The notes beneath the pieces are model-generated. The model saw only the letters and a list, made by a program, of their open reading frames with translations, had not been told where the DNA came from and searched no databases. Shown here one piece after another: positions 1 through 6,015 of a stretch of 11,052 nt of DNA (its first letter is position 1; each line of letters begins with the position of its first letter). The DNA lies in NCBI GenBank assembly GCA_021647585.1, contig JAKIUK010000099.1:1-11052 (forward strand). The letters are read 5' to 3'. The stretch comes from Methylococcaceae bacterium. GTDB taxonomy: Bacteria; Pseudomonadota; Gammaproteobacteria; Methylococcales; Methylomonadaceae. The position numbers were made by a program, and so were the translations under genes.

Positions 1-63
1 ATTGATTTTTTGACATCAGAATTGATAGATCAATTTGAGTCATTTTTTGGCGATGATTTTTGA
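1..63 (+). CDS. C-terminal end of an unidentified protein (partial)
   Basis: The window opens in a reading frame that stays open from the first base and ends in two stops in a row (TGA at 61-63, TAG at 64-66). The 20 residues end in an acidic, aromatic tail (QFESFFGDDF). This looks like a genuine C-terminus, but it is too short to identify. It lies 87 bases upstream of the toxin gene on the same strand and in the same frame, with several stops between, so the toxin is not a simple in-frame continuation. By position it could be the carrier or adaptor gene of the T6SS-type module that follows; that is inference only. Confidence 0.45.
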   Translation: MDFLTSELIDQFESFFGDDF

Positions 64-150
64 TAGGTGATAATTTTATTATTTAAATATTCGGCAAATA
101 GCTGCGCTTTTTGGGTGGTGTTTACATGAAGATGAGGATAAGTAAACAGT

Positions 151-972
151 ATGGCAGCAGAGCTAAAAAGAGCTGAAAAAAACCCGTCTTCCCAACTTAA
201 TAACGCGAATAAAAAATTAGATGGATTAAATAATGAACTGAAATTAGATCTAGCGCAAGCTGCTTTGGATGTTGCTGGAATCGCTGATCCAACACCGATA
301 TCAGATGGTCTTAGTGGGTTAATGAGTTTAGCCAGAGGCGATTTTATTGGGGCCGGCTTATCATTAGTTTCAATGGTACCCTATGCAGGTGATGCATTAG
401 CCAAAACCACTAAAGGGGCACGTCTTACTGCTAAAATTGCCAAATTGGAAAAAAATATTGTAAGTGCTATAGCAGCTACCAAAGCAGCGAAAGCCTCAAT
501 TGCTTCCAAAGCGATTAGAGAAGCAAGAAGCGCGGCTGCGAAGGTTAAATTAGCTATTAAGCGTAAGACATGCACCACGTGTAGCATAGCTTCCAATCCT
601 TTTGGAACACGCTTACCTGGTGATGGAAATTGGATCAATGGTACAAAAGGGAATGGTGATTGGATGCCAGACCTTTCAAGCTCTAGAACAAAAGAAATTA
701 ATAAAATTACCGGAGGGAAACCTGTCAAATTTAAAAATGGTTATCCTGATTTTTCTGACTATTCTGAAAAAACAGTAAAAATTGATATGAGAGGCAATCA
801 TGGTAGCGATTTTACTCAAGCAAATAAAGCAGCAGGTTATAATGGAACGCCTAAAGGCATGACTTGGCATCATCATCAAGATGGCATCACAATGCAATTA
901 GTGCCTAAAAAATTACACAACGAAGTTCCCCATACAGGAGGAGTATCAATTGTTACAGATAAAGGATATTGA
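151..972 (+). CDS. Polymorphic toxin: pre-toxin region plus C-terminal WHH-type HNH/Endo VII nuclease
   Basis: Predicted nuclease effector of 273 aa. Residues 30-90 (DVAGIADPTPISDGLSGLM, then SLVSMVPYAGDALAK) match the hydrophobic pre-toxin segment commonly found between PAAR/Rhs carrier domains and toxin tips. Residues 90-140 are Ala/Lys-rich and helical. A CTTC motif (141-144) and a Gly-rich linker follow. The C-terminus (about 212-273) carries GNHGSDF, TWHHHQDG (238-245), LH (255-256) and VPHTGG (259-264). These are hallmarks of the WHH family of HNH/Endo VII nucleases, where the histidines bind metal and act on nucleic acid. The ATG is the first start after an in-frame TAA at 139-141; AGGA at 135-138 is a rather distant ribosome site. 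No PAAR, Rhs, VgrG, Hcp-like or signal sequence is visible, so this is either a cargo effector loaded by another protein or a displaced toxin cassette. A SUKH immunity gene begins 2 bases after its stop, fixing its role as a toxin. Family call is strong; delivery by T6SS is inferred. Confidence 0.85.
   Translation: MAAELKRAEKNPSSQLNNANKKLDGLNNELKLDLAQAALDVAGIADPTPISDGLSGLMSLARGDFIGAGLSLVSMVPYAGDALAKTTKGARLTAKIAKLEKNIVSAIAATKAAKASIASKAIREARSAAAKVKLAIKRKTCTTCSIASNPFGTRLPGDGNWINGTKGNGDWMPDLSSSRTKEINKITGGKPVKFKNGYPDFSDYSEKTVKIDMRGNHGSDFTQANKAAGYNGTPKGMTWHHHQDGITMQLVPKKLHNEVPHTGGVSIVTDKGY
961..966 (+). promoter_or_regulatory. Ribosome binding site deciding the SUKH start
   Basis: AAAGGA lies 8 bases before ATG 975. 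It is only 2 bases from the alternative TTG at 969, so ATG 975 is the likely start. The site lies inside the last codons of the toxin gene, coupling the two genes. Confidence 0.6.
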
Positions 973-974
973 AA

Positions 975-1436
975 ATGGCTAAAATTGTTGAATCAGAAAA
1001 AAATACAACGTGCAAAGAAATAGAACAATTTGAAGCATTAATTGGTCAAATACTCCCTGATGACTACAAACAGTTTTTATTGCTACACAATGGAGGTACA
1101 CCTAAACCAGCTGGTTTTTATTTTACTTTAAAAGATAATCAACCAGAAATGGCTATGGTTGCTTGGTTTCTTGCTCTTTATGAAGGGGAAGACGAAAATA
1201 TAACGGACGACTTTTATAGTTTTAAAGACCGGATTCCTAATAATATGCTTGCTGTAGCTCGTGATCCAGGTGGTAGTTTAATTTTATTGGGGTTACAGGG
1301 GGATAATAAAGGCAAAGTATTTTTTTGGTTACGGGAATTAGAAGCCGAAGATGGAGAGCCCGCTACTTATGATAATGTAGCTTTTGTTGCTAATAGTTTT
1401 AACGAATTTCTAGATTCCTTTATAGAAGTTGAATGA
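975..1436 (+). CDS. SUKH (SMI1/KNR4) family immunity protein
   Basis: Predicted cytoplasmic immunity protein of 153 aa against the nuclease encoded just upstream. It shows the SUKH pattern: an N-terminal helix ending in LPDDYKQFLLLHNGG (28-42, the classic 'LP.dY..FL...NGG' signature), a middle strand region with IPNNMLAVARDPGGSLILL (87-105, the 'ia.dpgG..i.l' motif), GKVFFW (113-118) and a C-terminal VANSFNEFLDS helix (138-148). SUKH proteins are the commonest immunity proteins paired with nuclease toxins and bind the toxin directly. The protein is acidic, as expected for a partner of a basic nuclease. The start is ATG 975 rather than TTG 969 because of ribosome-site spacing. Its stop overlaps the ATG of the next gene (ATGA at 1433-1436), so all three genes are probably co-translated. 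Which residues contact the toxin cannot be read from sequence. Confidence 0.88.
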   Translation: MAKIVESEKNTTCKEIEQFEALIGQILPDDYKQFLLLHNGGTPKPAGFYFTLKDNQPEMAMVAWFLALYEGEDENITDDFYSFKDRIPNNMLAVARDPGGSLILLGLQGDNKGKVFFWLRELEAEDGEPATYDNVAFVANSFNEFLDSFIEVE

Positions 1437-2179
1437 CACCTGCTTATTTTGCTCTGGTTAGTCCTACTTATATAGAAAACTGGAACCCTGTTTTATATAC
1501 ACATTCTATTCCCCAAATAGATATTCCACTTAGTTTACGAGAGGCTATAGATTTGGGGACAAATATCACTATTTATGGCTCATCATTTGGTTCGTTACAA
1601 CCCATTACTAACCTTAAAAATAAAATTGATGTTGCATTAAGCAAGTTTCCTGAGGGGGCGTTCATCCGGTTAGGCTCGCGTAGTGGTAAAGATTCCGCTT
1701 ATGCACAACATAACGGCCTAAAAGTAACACATCCATATGCAGGTATAAAAATACTGACAGATGCCTCTGAGAGAGTTGCCTTCGATTTAAGTCTTGCTTT
1801 ACGGTTTCAATATTGTCCTCATATTTTTGTGCGACAGTGGTTAAACATACCTGCTTGGGCTGAATTTCGTTGTTTTATGAAGAATCGTAAGTTAATTGGT
1901 ATATCTCAGTATGATTGTAAAAACTTGGGTCATTGCCCTGAAATTGCAGCAAATCAACAGCAAATTAAAGATGCTATTGAAATGTTTTTTCAGACATTTA
2001 AAATAATGTCACATTTAGATGATGTAGTATTTGATGTTTTTTTAAAGGAAATTGAAAAAACAACTAATCCTTATTTTGAAGTTAAATTATTAGAATTAAA
2101 TCCACTGTTTAATAAAACAGATGCCTGTCTTTTTGATTGGCAGAGAAATGATTTTGATGGTTCTTTTAGGTTTTTGTGA
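1433..2179 (+). CDS. CDC123/D123-like ATP-grasp protein (R2K clade)
   Basis: A 248-aa protein that I recognise as a bacterial relative of eukaryotic CDC123/D123. Visible motifs in order: FIRLGSRSGKDS (77-88, nucleotide-binding lysine region), HIFVRQWLNIP (130-140), AEFRCFMKNRKLIGISQYD (143-161, the most diagnostic stretch), VVFDV (198-202) and KLLELNP (218-224) followed by NKTDACLFDW. The D201 and E221/N223 region corresponds to the ATP/Mg-binding acidic pair of the family; eukaryotic proteins usually have Asp-x-Asn at the second site and this one has Glu-x-Asn. The family is known from eukaryotic eIF2 assembly. Burroughs, Zhang and Aravind predicted that bacterial members ligate peptides or modify proteins, including a T6SS-linked group. 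Its ATG overlaps the SUKH stop, indicating coupled translation in the toxin module. It could modify the toxin, aid immunity or be a second effector; the sequence does not decide. Fold assignment is firm, activity unproven. Confidence 0.85.
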   Translation: MTPAYFALVSPTYIENWNPVLYTHSIPQIDIPLSLREAIDLGTNITIYGSSFGSLQPITNLKNKIDVALSKFPEGAFIRLGSRSGKDSAYAQHNGLKVTHPYAGIKILTDASERVAFDLSLALRFQYCPHIFVRQWLNIPAWAEFRCFMKNRKLIGISQYDCKNLGHCPEIAANQQQIKDAIEMFFQTFKIMSHLDDVVFDVFLKEIEKTTNPYFEVKLLELNPLFNKTDACLFDWQRNDFDGSFRFL

Positions 2180-2218
2180 GAAACAACAACCAAAGATAAT
2201 AAACCTAGAAAAATATTC

Positions 2219-2238
2219 TTAATCCATTCATGGGTTAA
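2219..2238 (-). terminator. Weak hairpin between convergent genes
   Basis: TTAATCCA and TGGGTTAA form an 8-bp stem (one G-U pair) with a 4-base TTCA loop. Read on the minus strand it is followed by a short A/T run with five T. It lies in the 88-base gap where the CDC123-like gene and the coiled-coil gene converge, so it could end the minus-strand transcript. The stem is AT-rich and the call is weak. Confidence 0.3.
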
Positions 2239-2267
2239 CGTCAAAATTGAGAGTAACCTGTAATAAG

Positions 2268-2867
2268 TTAATAGTCATTGTGTTTTAAGTCATCAAATTT
2301 TTGTCTAATTTCTTCTTTCTGCTGCCTATATGATTTTGCATCCCCGTAGTCCAAAAAATGCTGATATCTGTTGTGCAAAGTACTGATATGGTGGGCGTGT
2401 TTGATGGGGCACCAAAATTGTTCAGTTCGAGCTGCAATTTCCTGAATATAAGCAATAATGCCGTTAAAGTAACTACAGTAGGCACAATTCATTTTTTCTA
2501 TGATGTTCAGGTAATTTAGATATTGCCTGTCGAAAACAATAAAGTCAGCTCGTTTGACTTTAGGAATGCCATAGATAGGAAAACAGAATGCCTGATACAG
2601 TGTGACTGTGATATCCAATAATAGAGTAGGAATCAGTACAGCCCATATGAGTGGGGCACTGAGTATGTGTTTGAGAGAGGATTTTTTCAGGTAATCAAAT
2701 AATTGTTGCAGATAGTGTTTATGTTGTTGAATTACATTTTTTTCAAAGTAAATCCGTTTTTTTTGTATTTCATAAGTGAAATCCTGTTGTTGACTCTGGA
2801 TTTCTTCAATCAATTCCTGTTCTAGAGATTTGATCTTACGGAGTAAATCATCAACGGTTGAAGTCAT
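2268..2867 (-). CDS. Conserved uncharacterised protein: coiled coil, one membrane segment, Cys/His-containing C-terminal domain
   Basis: A 199-aa protein of unknown function. Residues 3-60 are heptad-like and rich in Lys/Glu/Gln (coiled coil). Residues about 69-95 are hydrophobic (APLIWAVLIPTLLLDITVTL) and likely form one membrane helix or hairpin. The C-terminal half holds FIVFDRQYLNYLN (109-121), a CAYC pair (128-131), then AARTEQFWCPIKHAHH (145-160) and FLDYGD. I believe I have seen this C-terminal pattern (DR..L.YLN..EK.NC.YC, then WCPIKHA) in hypothetical proteins of several Proteobacteria, but know no function. The three cysteines and nearby histidines could bind a metal or heme. ATG 2867 is preferred over GTG 2876 because AGGTGG sits 5 bases before it. 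It follows acyP by 45 bases on the same strand, so it may share the rlmL-acyP transcript. Confidence 0.75.
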   Translation of the reverse strand: MTSTVDDLLRKIKSLEQELIEEIQSQQQDFTYEIQKKRIYFEKNVIQQHKHYLQQLFDYLKKSSLKHILSAPLIWAVLIPTLLLDITVTLYQAFCFPIYGIPKVKRADFIVFDRQYLNYLNIIEKMNCAYCSYFNGIIAYIQEIAARTEQFWCPIKHAHHISTLHNRYQHFLDYGDAKSYRQQKEEIRQKFDDLKHNDY

Positions 2868-2872
2868 GTTCG

Positions 2873-2878
2873 CCACCT
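2873..2878 (-). promoter_or_regulatory. Ribosome binding site choosing ATG 2867
   Basis: On the minus strand AGGTGG precedes ATG 2867 by 5 bases. It overlaps the alternative GTG at 2876, which makes that longer start unlikely. Confidence 0.5.
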
Positions 2879-2912
2879 GGTTTAGATTGTAGGATTTATT
2901 GTTGCATTTTTT

Positions 2913-3182
2913 CTAACGTATCTCAAATTGAGTGAATTTTTCTGATGTTGTATACGCATTTACAATCACATGACTTACTTTTGCCATTAAAGGGCCTTTG
3001 TGACACCATGTGGTTAGATTATTCAATGCATCTTGGTCTGCAGATGCAACAATTTCAACACTCCCATCTTTTTTATTTGCAACAAAGCCAGTGATGCCAA
3101 ATTTGATAGCCTGTTTCTGAGTATATGCACGAAAGTAAACGCCTTGTACGCGCCCGCAAACATTAATATGGATAGTTGTCAT
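2913..3182 (-). CDS. acyP: Acylphosphatase
   Basis: An 89-aa enzyme that hydrolyses acyl phosphates (carboxyl-phosphate mixed anhydrides) in the cytoplasm; length is normal for the family. The phosphate-binding signature GRVQGVYFRAYTQKQA (10-25) contains the catalytic Arg18. The second signature GFVANKKDGSVEI (32-44) holds the catalytic Asn36. Its ATG overlaps the rlmL stop as ATGA (3179-3182), so it is probably translated from the rlmL message by reinitiation. A longer frame beginning with TTG at 3203 lies inside rlmL and lacks support. In E. coli the acylphosphatase gene yccX neighbours rlmI, whose product is related to the RlmK half of the protein upstream here, so the linkage with this kind of methyltransferase may not be random. 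Confidence 0.93.
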   Translation of the reverse strand: MTTIHINVCGRVQGVYFRAYTQKQAIKFGITGFVANKKDGSVEIVASADQDALNNLTTWCHKGPLMAKVSHVIVNAYTTSEKFTQFEIR

Positions 3183-5380
3183 TGTTTTAGAAATTTCCAG
3201 CAATAGTGAATCTTTGGGGTTCTGGCAAAATCTTCTGGAATAGTCAATGCAGTTATATTTTCAACAACATATGCTGAAAAGGCCTGTTCATCCAGCTTGA
3301 ATTTTCTAAAGTTGGTGGAAAAATATAATGTTCCTGCAGGTGTTAAAAGTGCTAAAGCATTTTTAATCAGTGCAACATGATCTTGTTGAATATCAAAAGC
3401 ATCTTCCATACGTTTGGAATTTGAAAATGTGGGTGGGTCCAGAAAGATTAAATCATATTGTGTTTTGTTGGTTTTTTTTGCTTCTTGTTCCAGCCAGGTC
3501 GAGCAATCCGCACGAATGATTTTATTGTTACCTGCAAGATTGTTTAAATCAAAATTCTTTTGTGCCCAATCGAGATAGGTATTAGACATATCAACGGTGG
3601 TTGTAGATATCGCACCGCCTAATGCTGCATGAATAGATGCTGTTGCCGTATAAGCAAATAAATTTAGAAAGTGTTTACCTTTGGCCTGTTGTTGAATTTT
3701 TTGACGAATAGGGCGATGGTCAAGAAATAACCCGGTATCCAGGTAATCTTCAAAATTCACCAGAAATTTACAGTTATTTTCTTCAATGACATGAAAATTT
3801 GCTTTATTATCGTGCTTTTCGTATTGATTTGTATTTTTTTGTTTGCGACGGATTTTTAAAAACACCTGGGAATTGTCGATTTTTAGTACTCGTGGTATTT
3901 CAGCCAGTACACCGGCAAGACGTTCATTGGCTTTATGAGGAGCAATGGTTTTGGGGGCTTCGTATTCTTGCACATTGACCCACAATTTTTCGCCCTGATA
4001 GAAATCAACAGCAACGGCATATTCAGGCAAATCGGCATCATATATACGATAACAACTGATGTTTTGTTGTTTTGCCCATTTATTCATTTTTTTCAGGTTT
4101 TTTTTCAGCCGATTTGCAAACATTTCTGCACTTTGATTTTCATTCGTGTGAGATGAATTGCTTTGGCTGATTTGTTCGATGCGCTCCTGCTGTGATCTGG
4201 CTTTAGGCACAAAGAAAGATTTTTCTTCGATAGTTAACCGTAGTAACTTACATTCCAGCGCACCGTTGTATAAAGTAATGGGCTTTTGCGAACGAATACC
4301 TAAACGAAAGCCCATTTCCGGATTGCTAATTATTATCGAGGCTTTCCAGCCGATAAATTTTGCTTTTAAAGTGTCCCCAAACTGTCGATAGAGTTGAGTA
4401 ATCTGTTCTTCATCGCCGAGTCGTTCTCCATAGGGAGGATTACAAATAAGTAGACCCGGTTGCCAACTGCTGGCAGGTTCTGCATCATTGATGTCCCTTT
4501 TTTCCACATGAATTTTGTTCTGGAAACCTGCATTCTCAACATGTTTTATGGCCGTAGCTACGGTACGACGACTTTGATCAAATCCTGCAATGACAGGCAT
4601 TTGTTCTAGCCCTGCATTTTTACGTTGCTCTGCTTCGCTGAGTATTTTTTGCCAGCAGGCAACATCATGCTGTTTCCAGCCAACAAAACCGTAATATTTT
4701 CGTAATAAACCAGGTGCATAGTCAGCTGCAATCATTGCTGCTTCTAACAGTAAAGTGCCTGAGCCGCACATAGGGTCGATAAGAGAGCCACCTTTTTTTG
4801 CAATTTTTGGCCAACCACTACGCAATAACATCGCAGCAGCCAGGTTTTCTTTGATTGGTGCTTGTACGTTTGCTTCTCGATAACCTCTTTTGTGTAAACT
4901 TTCCCCGGAAAGATCAAGACTGAGCTGTGCATCTTCAGCATTTAAATAAACATTAATTTTAATGGTAGGGCGGTTGAGATCAACGTTAGGACGCTTATGA
5001 AATTTAGCTCGCATTTGATCTACGATGGCATCTTTAACCACTAAAGAACCAAAGTGACTGTTGTTAATAGCTACTGAATTTTTTGCGCTGAAAGAAACGG
5101 CAAAAGTTTCATCGGGTTTAAAATGTTCAAACCAATTGATTTTTTTGACGGCCTCATAAAGGTCTTCCTTGGAGGTGACTTGAAAAGAACTTAGGGGTAA
5201 TAAGATGCGGTTTGCTGTCCTGGACCAAAGACAGGTCCGGTAGGCCATTTCCAGGTCGCCCTGAAAAGTCACTCCAGCCAATTTAGGGTGGACGTTTTCA
5301 GCACCTAATTGTTTTAGTTCTTCAGCCAGAATGTCTTCCATGGCCTTGGGGGTGGTTGCAAAGAGTTGATATTTTGTCAT
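3179..5380 (-). CDS. rlmL: Bifunctional 23S rRNA (guanine-N2/N7)-methyltransferase RlmKL
   Basis: Large-subunit rRNA methyltransferase with two catalytic halves. In E. coli the N-terminal RlmL half makes m2G2445 and the C-terminal RlmK half makes m7G2069, using S-adenosylmethionine. Seen here in 733 aa: an N-terminal THUMP-type RNA-binding region (about 45-160), SAM-binding DPMCGSGT (203-210), catalytic NPPYGERLG (314-322), a polar Ser/Gln/Asn-rich linker (about 396-420), and the second Rossmann domain with FLNLFAYTATAS (571-582) and LDPPTFSNSKRM (647-658). The length is slightly above the roughly 700 aa of E. coli. The fused form is characteristic of Gammaproteobacteria. Start is ATG 5380 with no good Shine-Dalgarno. 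A hairpin with a U-tract ends about 8 bases upstream of it, which is an unusual leader. acyP overlaps the 3' end. Confidence 0.96.
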   Translation of the reverse strand: MTKYQLFATTPKAMEDILAEELKQLGAENVHPKLAGVTFQGDLEMAYRTCLWSRTANRILLPLSSFQVTSKEDLYEAVKKINWFEHFKPDETFAVSFSAKNSVAINNSHFGSLVVKDAIVDQMRAKFHKRPNVDLNRPTIKINVYLNAEDAQLSLDLSGESLHKRGYREANVQAPIKENLAAAMLLRSGWPKIAKKGGSLIDPMCGSGTLLLEAAMIAADYAPGLLRKYYGFVGWKQHDVACWQKILSEAEQRKNAGLEQMPVIAGFDQSRRTVATAIKHVENAGFQNKIHVEKRDINDAEPASSWQPGLLICNPPYGERLGDEEQITQLYRQFGDTLKAKFIGWKASIIISNPEMGFRLGIRSQKPITLYNGALECKLLRLTIEEKSFFVPKARSQQERIEQISQSNSSHTNENQSAEMFANRLKKNLKKMNKWAKQQNISCYRIYDADLPEYAVAVDFYQGEKLWVNVQEYEAPKTIAPHKANERLAGVLAEIPRVLKIDNSQVFLKIRRKQKNTNQYEKHDNKANFHVIEENNCKFLVNFEDYLDTGLFLDHRPIRQKIQQQAKGKHFLNLFAYTATASIHAALGGAISTTTVDMSNTYLDWAQKNFDLNNLAGNNKIIRADCSTWLEQEAKKTNKTQYDLIFLDPPTFSNSKRMEDAFDIQQDHVALIKNALALLTPAGTLYFSTNFRKFKLDEQAFSAYVVENITALTIPEDFARTPKIHYCWKFLKQ

Positions 5381-5387
5381 AAGCTTT

Positions 5388-5418
5388 AAATAAAAAAGCC
5401 TTGCTTAAGCAAGGCTTT
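5388..5418 (-). terminator. Intrinsic terminator between the FKBP gene and rlmL
   Basis: A perfect 24-base palindrome (5395-5418, 12-bp arms, half-site AAAGCCTTGCTT) is followed on the minus strand by TTTTTTATTT. It is a textbook Rho-independent terminator for the FKBP transcript. On the plus strand only a short T-run follows, so it acts mainly leftward. Its U-tract ends about 8 bases before the rlmL start codon, leaving no room for a separate rlmL promoter downstream of it. Confidence 0.85.
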
Positions 5419-5431
5419 GTTCATACTTTAA

Positions 5432-5481
5432 TGTTGTAGGGGGACTAGTACTCCATCAATACAACAATGACAGAGTACTAG
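5432..5481. repeat. Interleaved inverted repeats with pseudoknot topology
   Basis: Two inverted-repeat pairs interleave. TGTTGTA (5432-5438) is complementary to TACAACA (5460-5466), and CTAGTACTC (5445-5453) is complementary to GAGTACTAG (5473-5481). The order is A-B-A'-B' and each of the three spacers is exactly 6 bases. In RNA this is the layout of an H-type pseudoknot or of two exclusive hairpins; in DNA it could be a binding site. It lies between the FKBP stop and the terminator. Both pairs are perfect; function is unknown. Confidence 0.55.
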
Positions 5482-5502
5482 CTACTTGCAGAAAGATGTT
5501 GT

Positions 5503-5979
5503 TTAGAATTTCAGTAATTCAACATCAAAAATCAGTGTTTCATTTGGACCTATTGAACCACCGGCACCACGTGCGCCATAGGCTAGCTCTGATGGAATAT
5601 AAAAGCGATATTTAGCACCAACATTCATTAATTGCAGACCTTCTGTCCAGCCAGCAATGACTCGGTTTAATGGAAATGTAGCGGGTGCATTTCGACTGTA
5701 TGAACTATCAAATTCTTTACCATCAAGCGTTGTTCCCCGATAGTGGACAGTTACACTTGTTGTTGCTGAAGGAGAGGGACCTTCACCTTTAGTCAATATT
5801 TCGTATTGCAGACCACTTGCAGTCGTAATGATGTTTTCTTTTTTTGCATTTTCAGCTAAAAAAGCTTTGCCAGCTGCTTTGTTTTCTTCTGAAGAGGTGG
5901 CGTTGGCCATAGAGAACATAGTAAATCCTATCAATAGTACAGTGAGTGATACAACAACCCGGTGTCGAATGTTTTTCAT
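5503..5979 (-). CDS. Secreted FKBP-type peptidyl-prolyl cis-trans isomerase
   Basis: A 158-aa periplasmic folding catalyst that isomerises Xaa-Pro bonds. Residues 1-27 are a signal peptide (MKNIRHR, hydrophobic core, ANA before TSS), likely cut by signal peptidase I. A short charged segment (30-50) precedes the FKBP domain, which starts near SGLQYEIL. Visible active-site features are VHYRG (78-82), FDSSY (90-94), VIAGWTEGLQLM (107-118), Y134 in ELAYGARG, and FDVELL (151-156). The domain resembles the catalytic part of FkpA/Mip/FklB proteins, but the long N-terminal dimerisation domain of Mip or FkpA is missing, so this is a minimal, probably monomeric member. AGGA lies about 7 bases before the ATG. 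A terminator at 5388-5418 ends its transcript. It sits 36 bases after the transglycosylase gene on the same strand and may be cotranscribed with it. Confidence 0.93.
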   Translation of the reverse strand: MKNIRHRVVVSLTVLLIGFTMFSMANATSSEENKAAGKAFLAENAKKENIITTASGLQYEILTKGEGPSPSATTSVTVHYRGTTLDGKEFDSSYSRNAPATFPLNRVIAGWTEGLQLMNVGAKYRFYIPSELAYGARGAGGSIGPNETLIFDVELLKF

Positions 5980-6015
5980 TTATTTTCCTGTTGTTAAAGA
6001 TTAGAACCCTATAGT

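Noticed and set aside
381..897. Minus-strand reading frames opposite the toxin gene (381-728 and 676-897)
   Set aside because: They are fully contained in a well-supported toxin gene, and their sequences are hydrophobic or low-complexity with no recognisable domain.
3935..4391. Plus-strand frames opposite rlmL
   Set aside because: They lie inside a gene with clear family motifs on the other strand; their content mirrors its codons.
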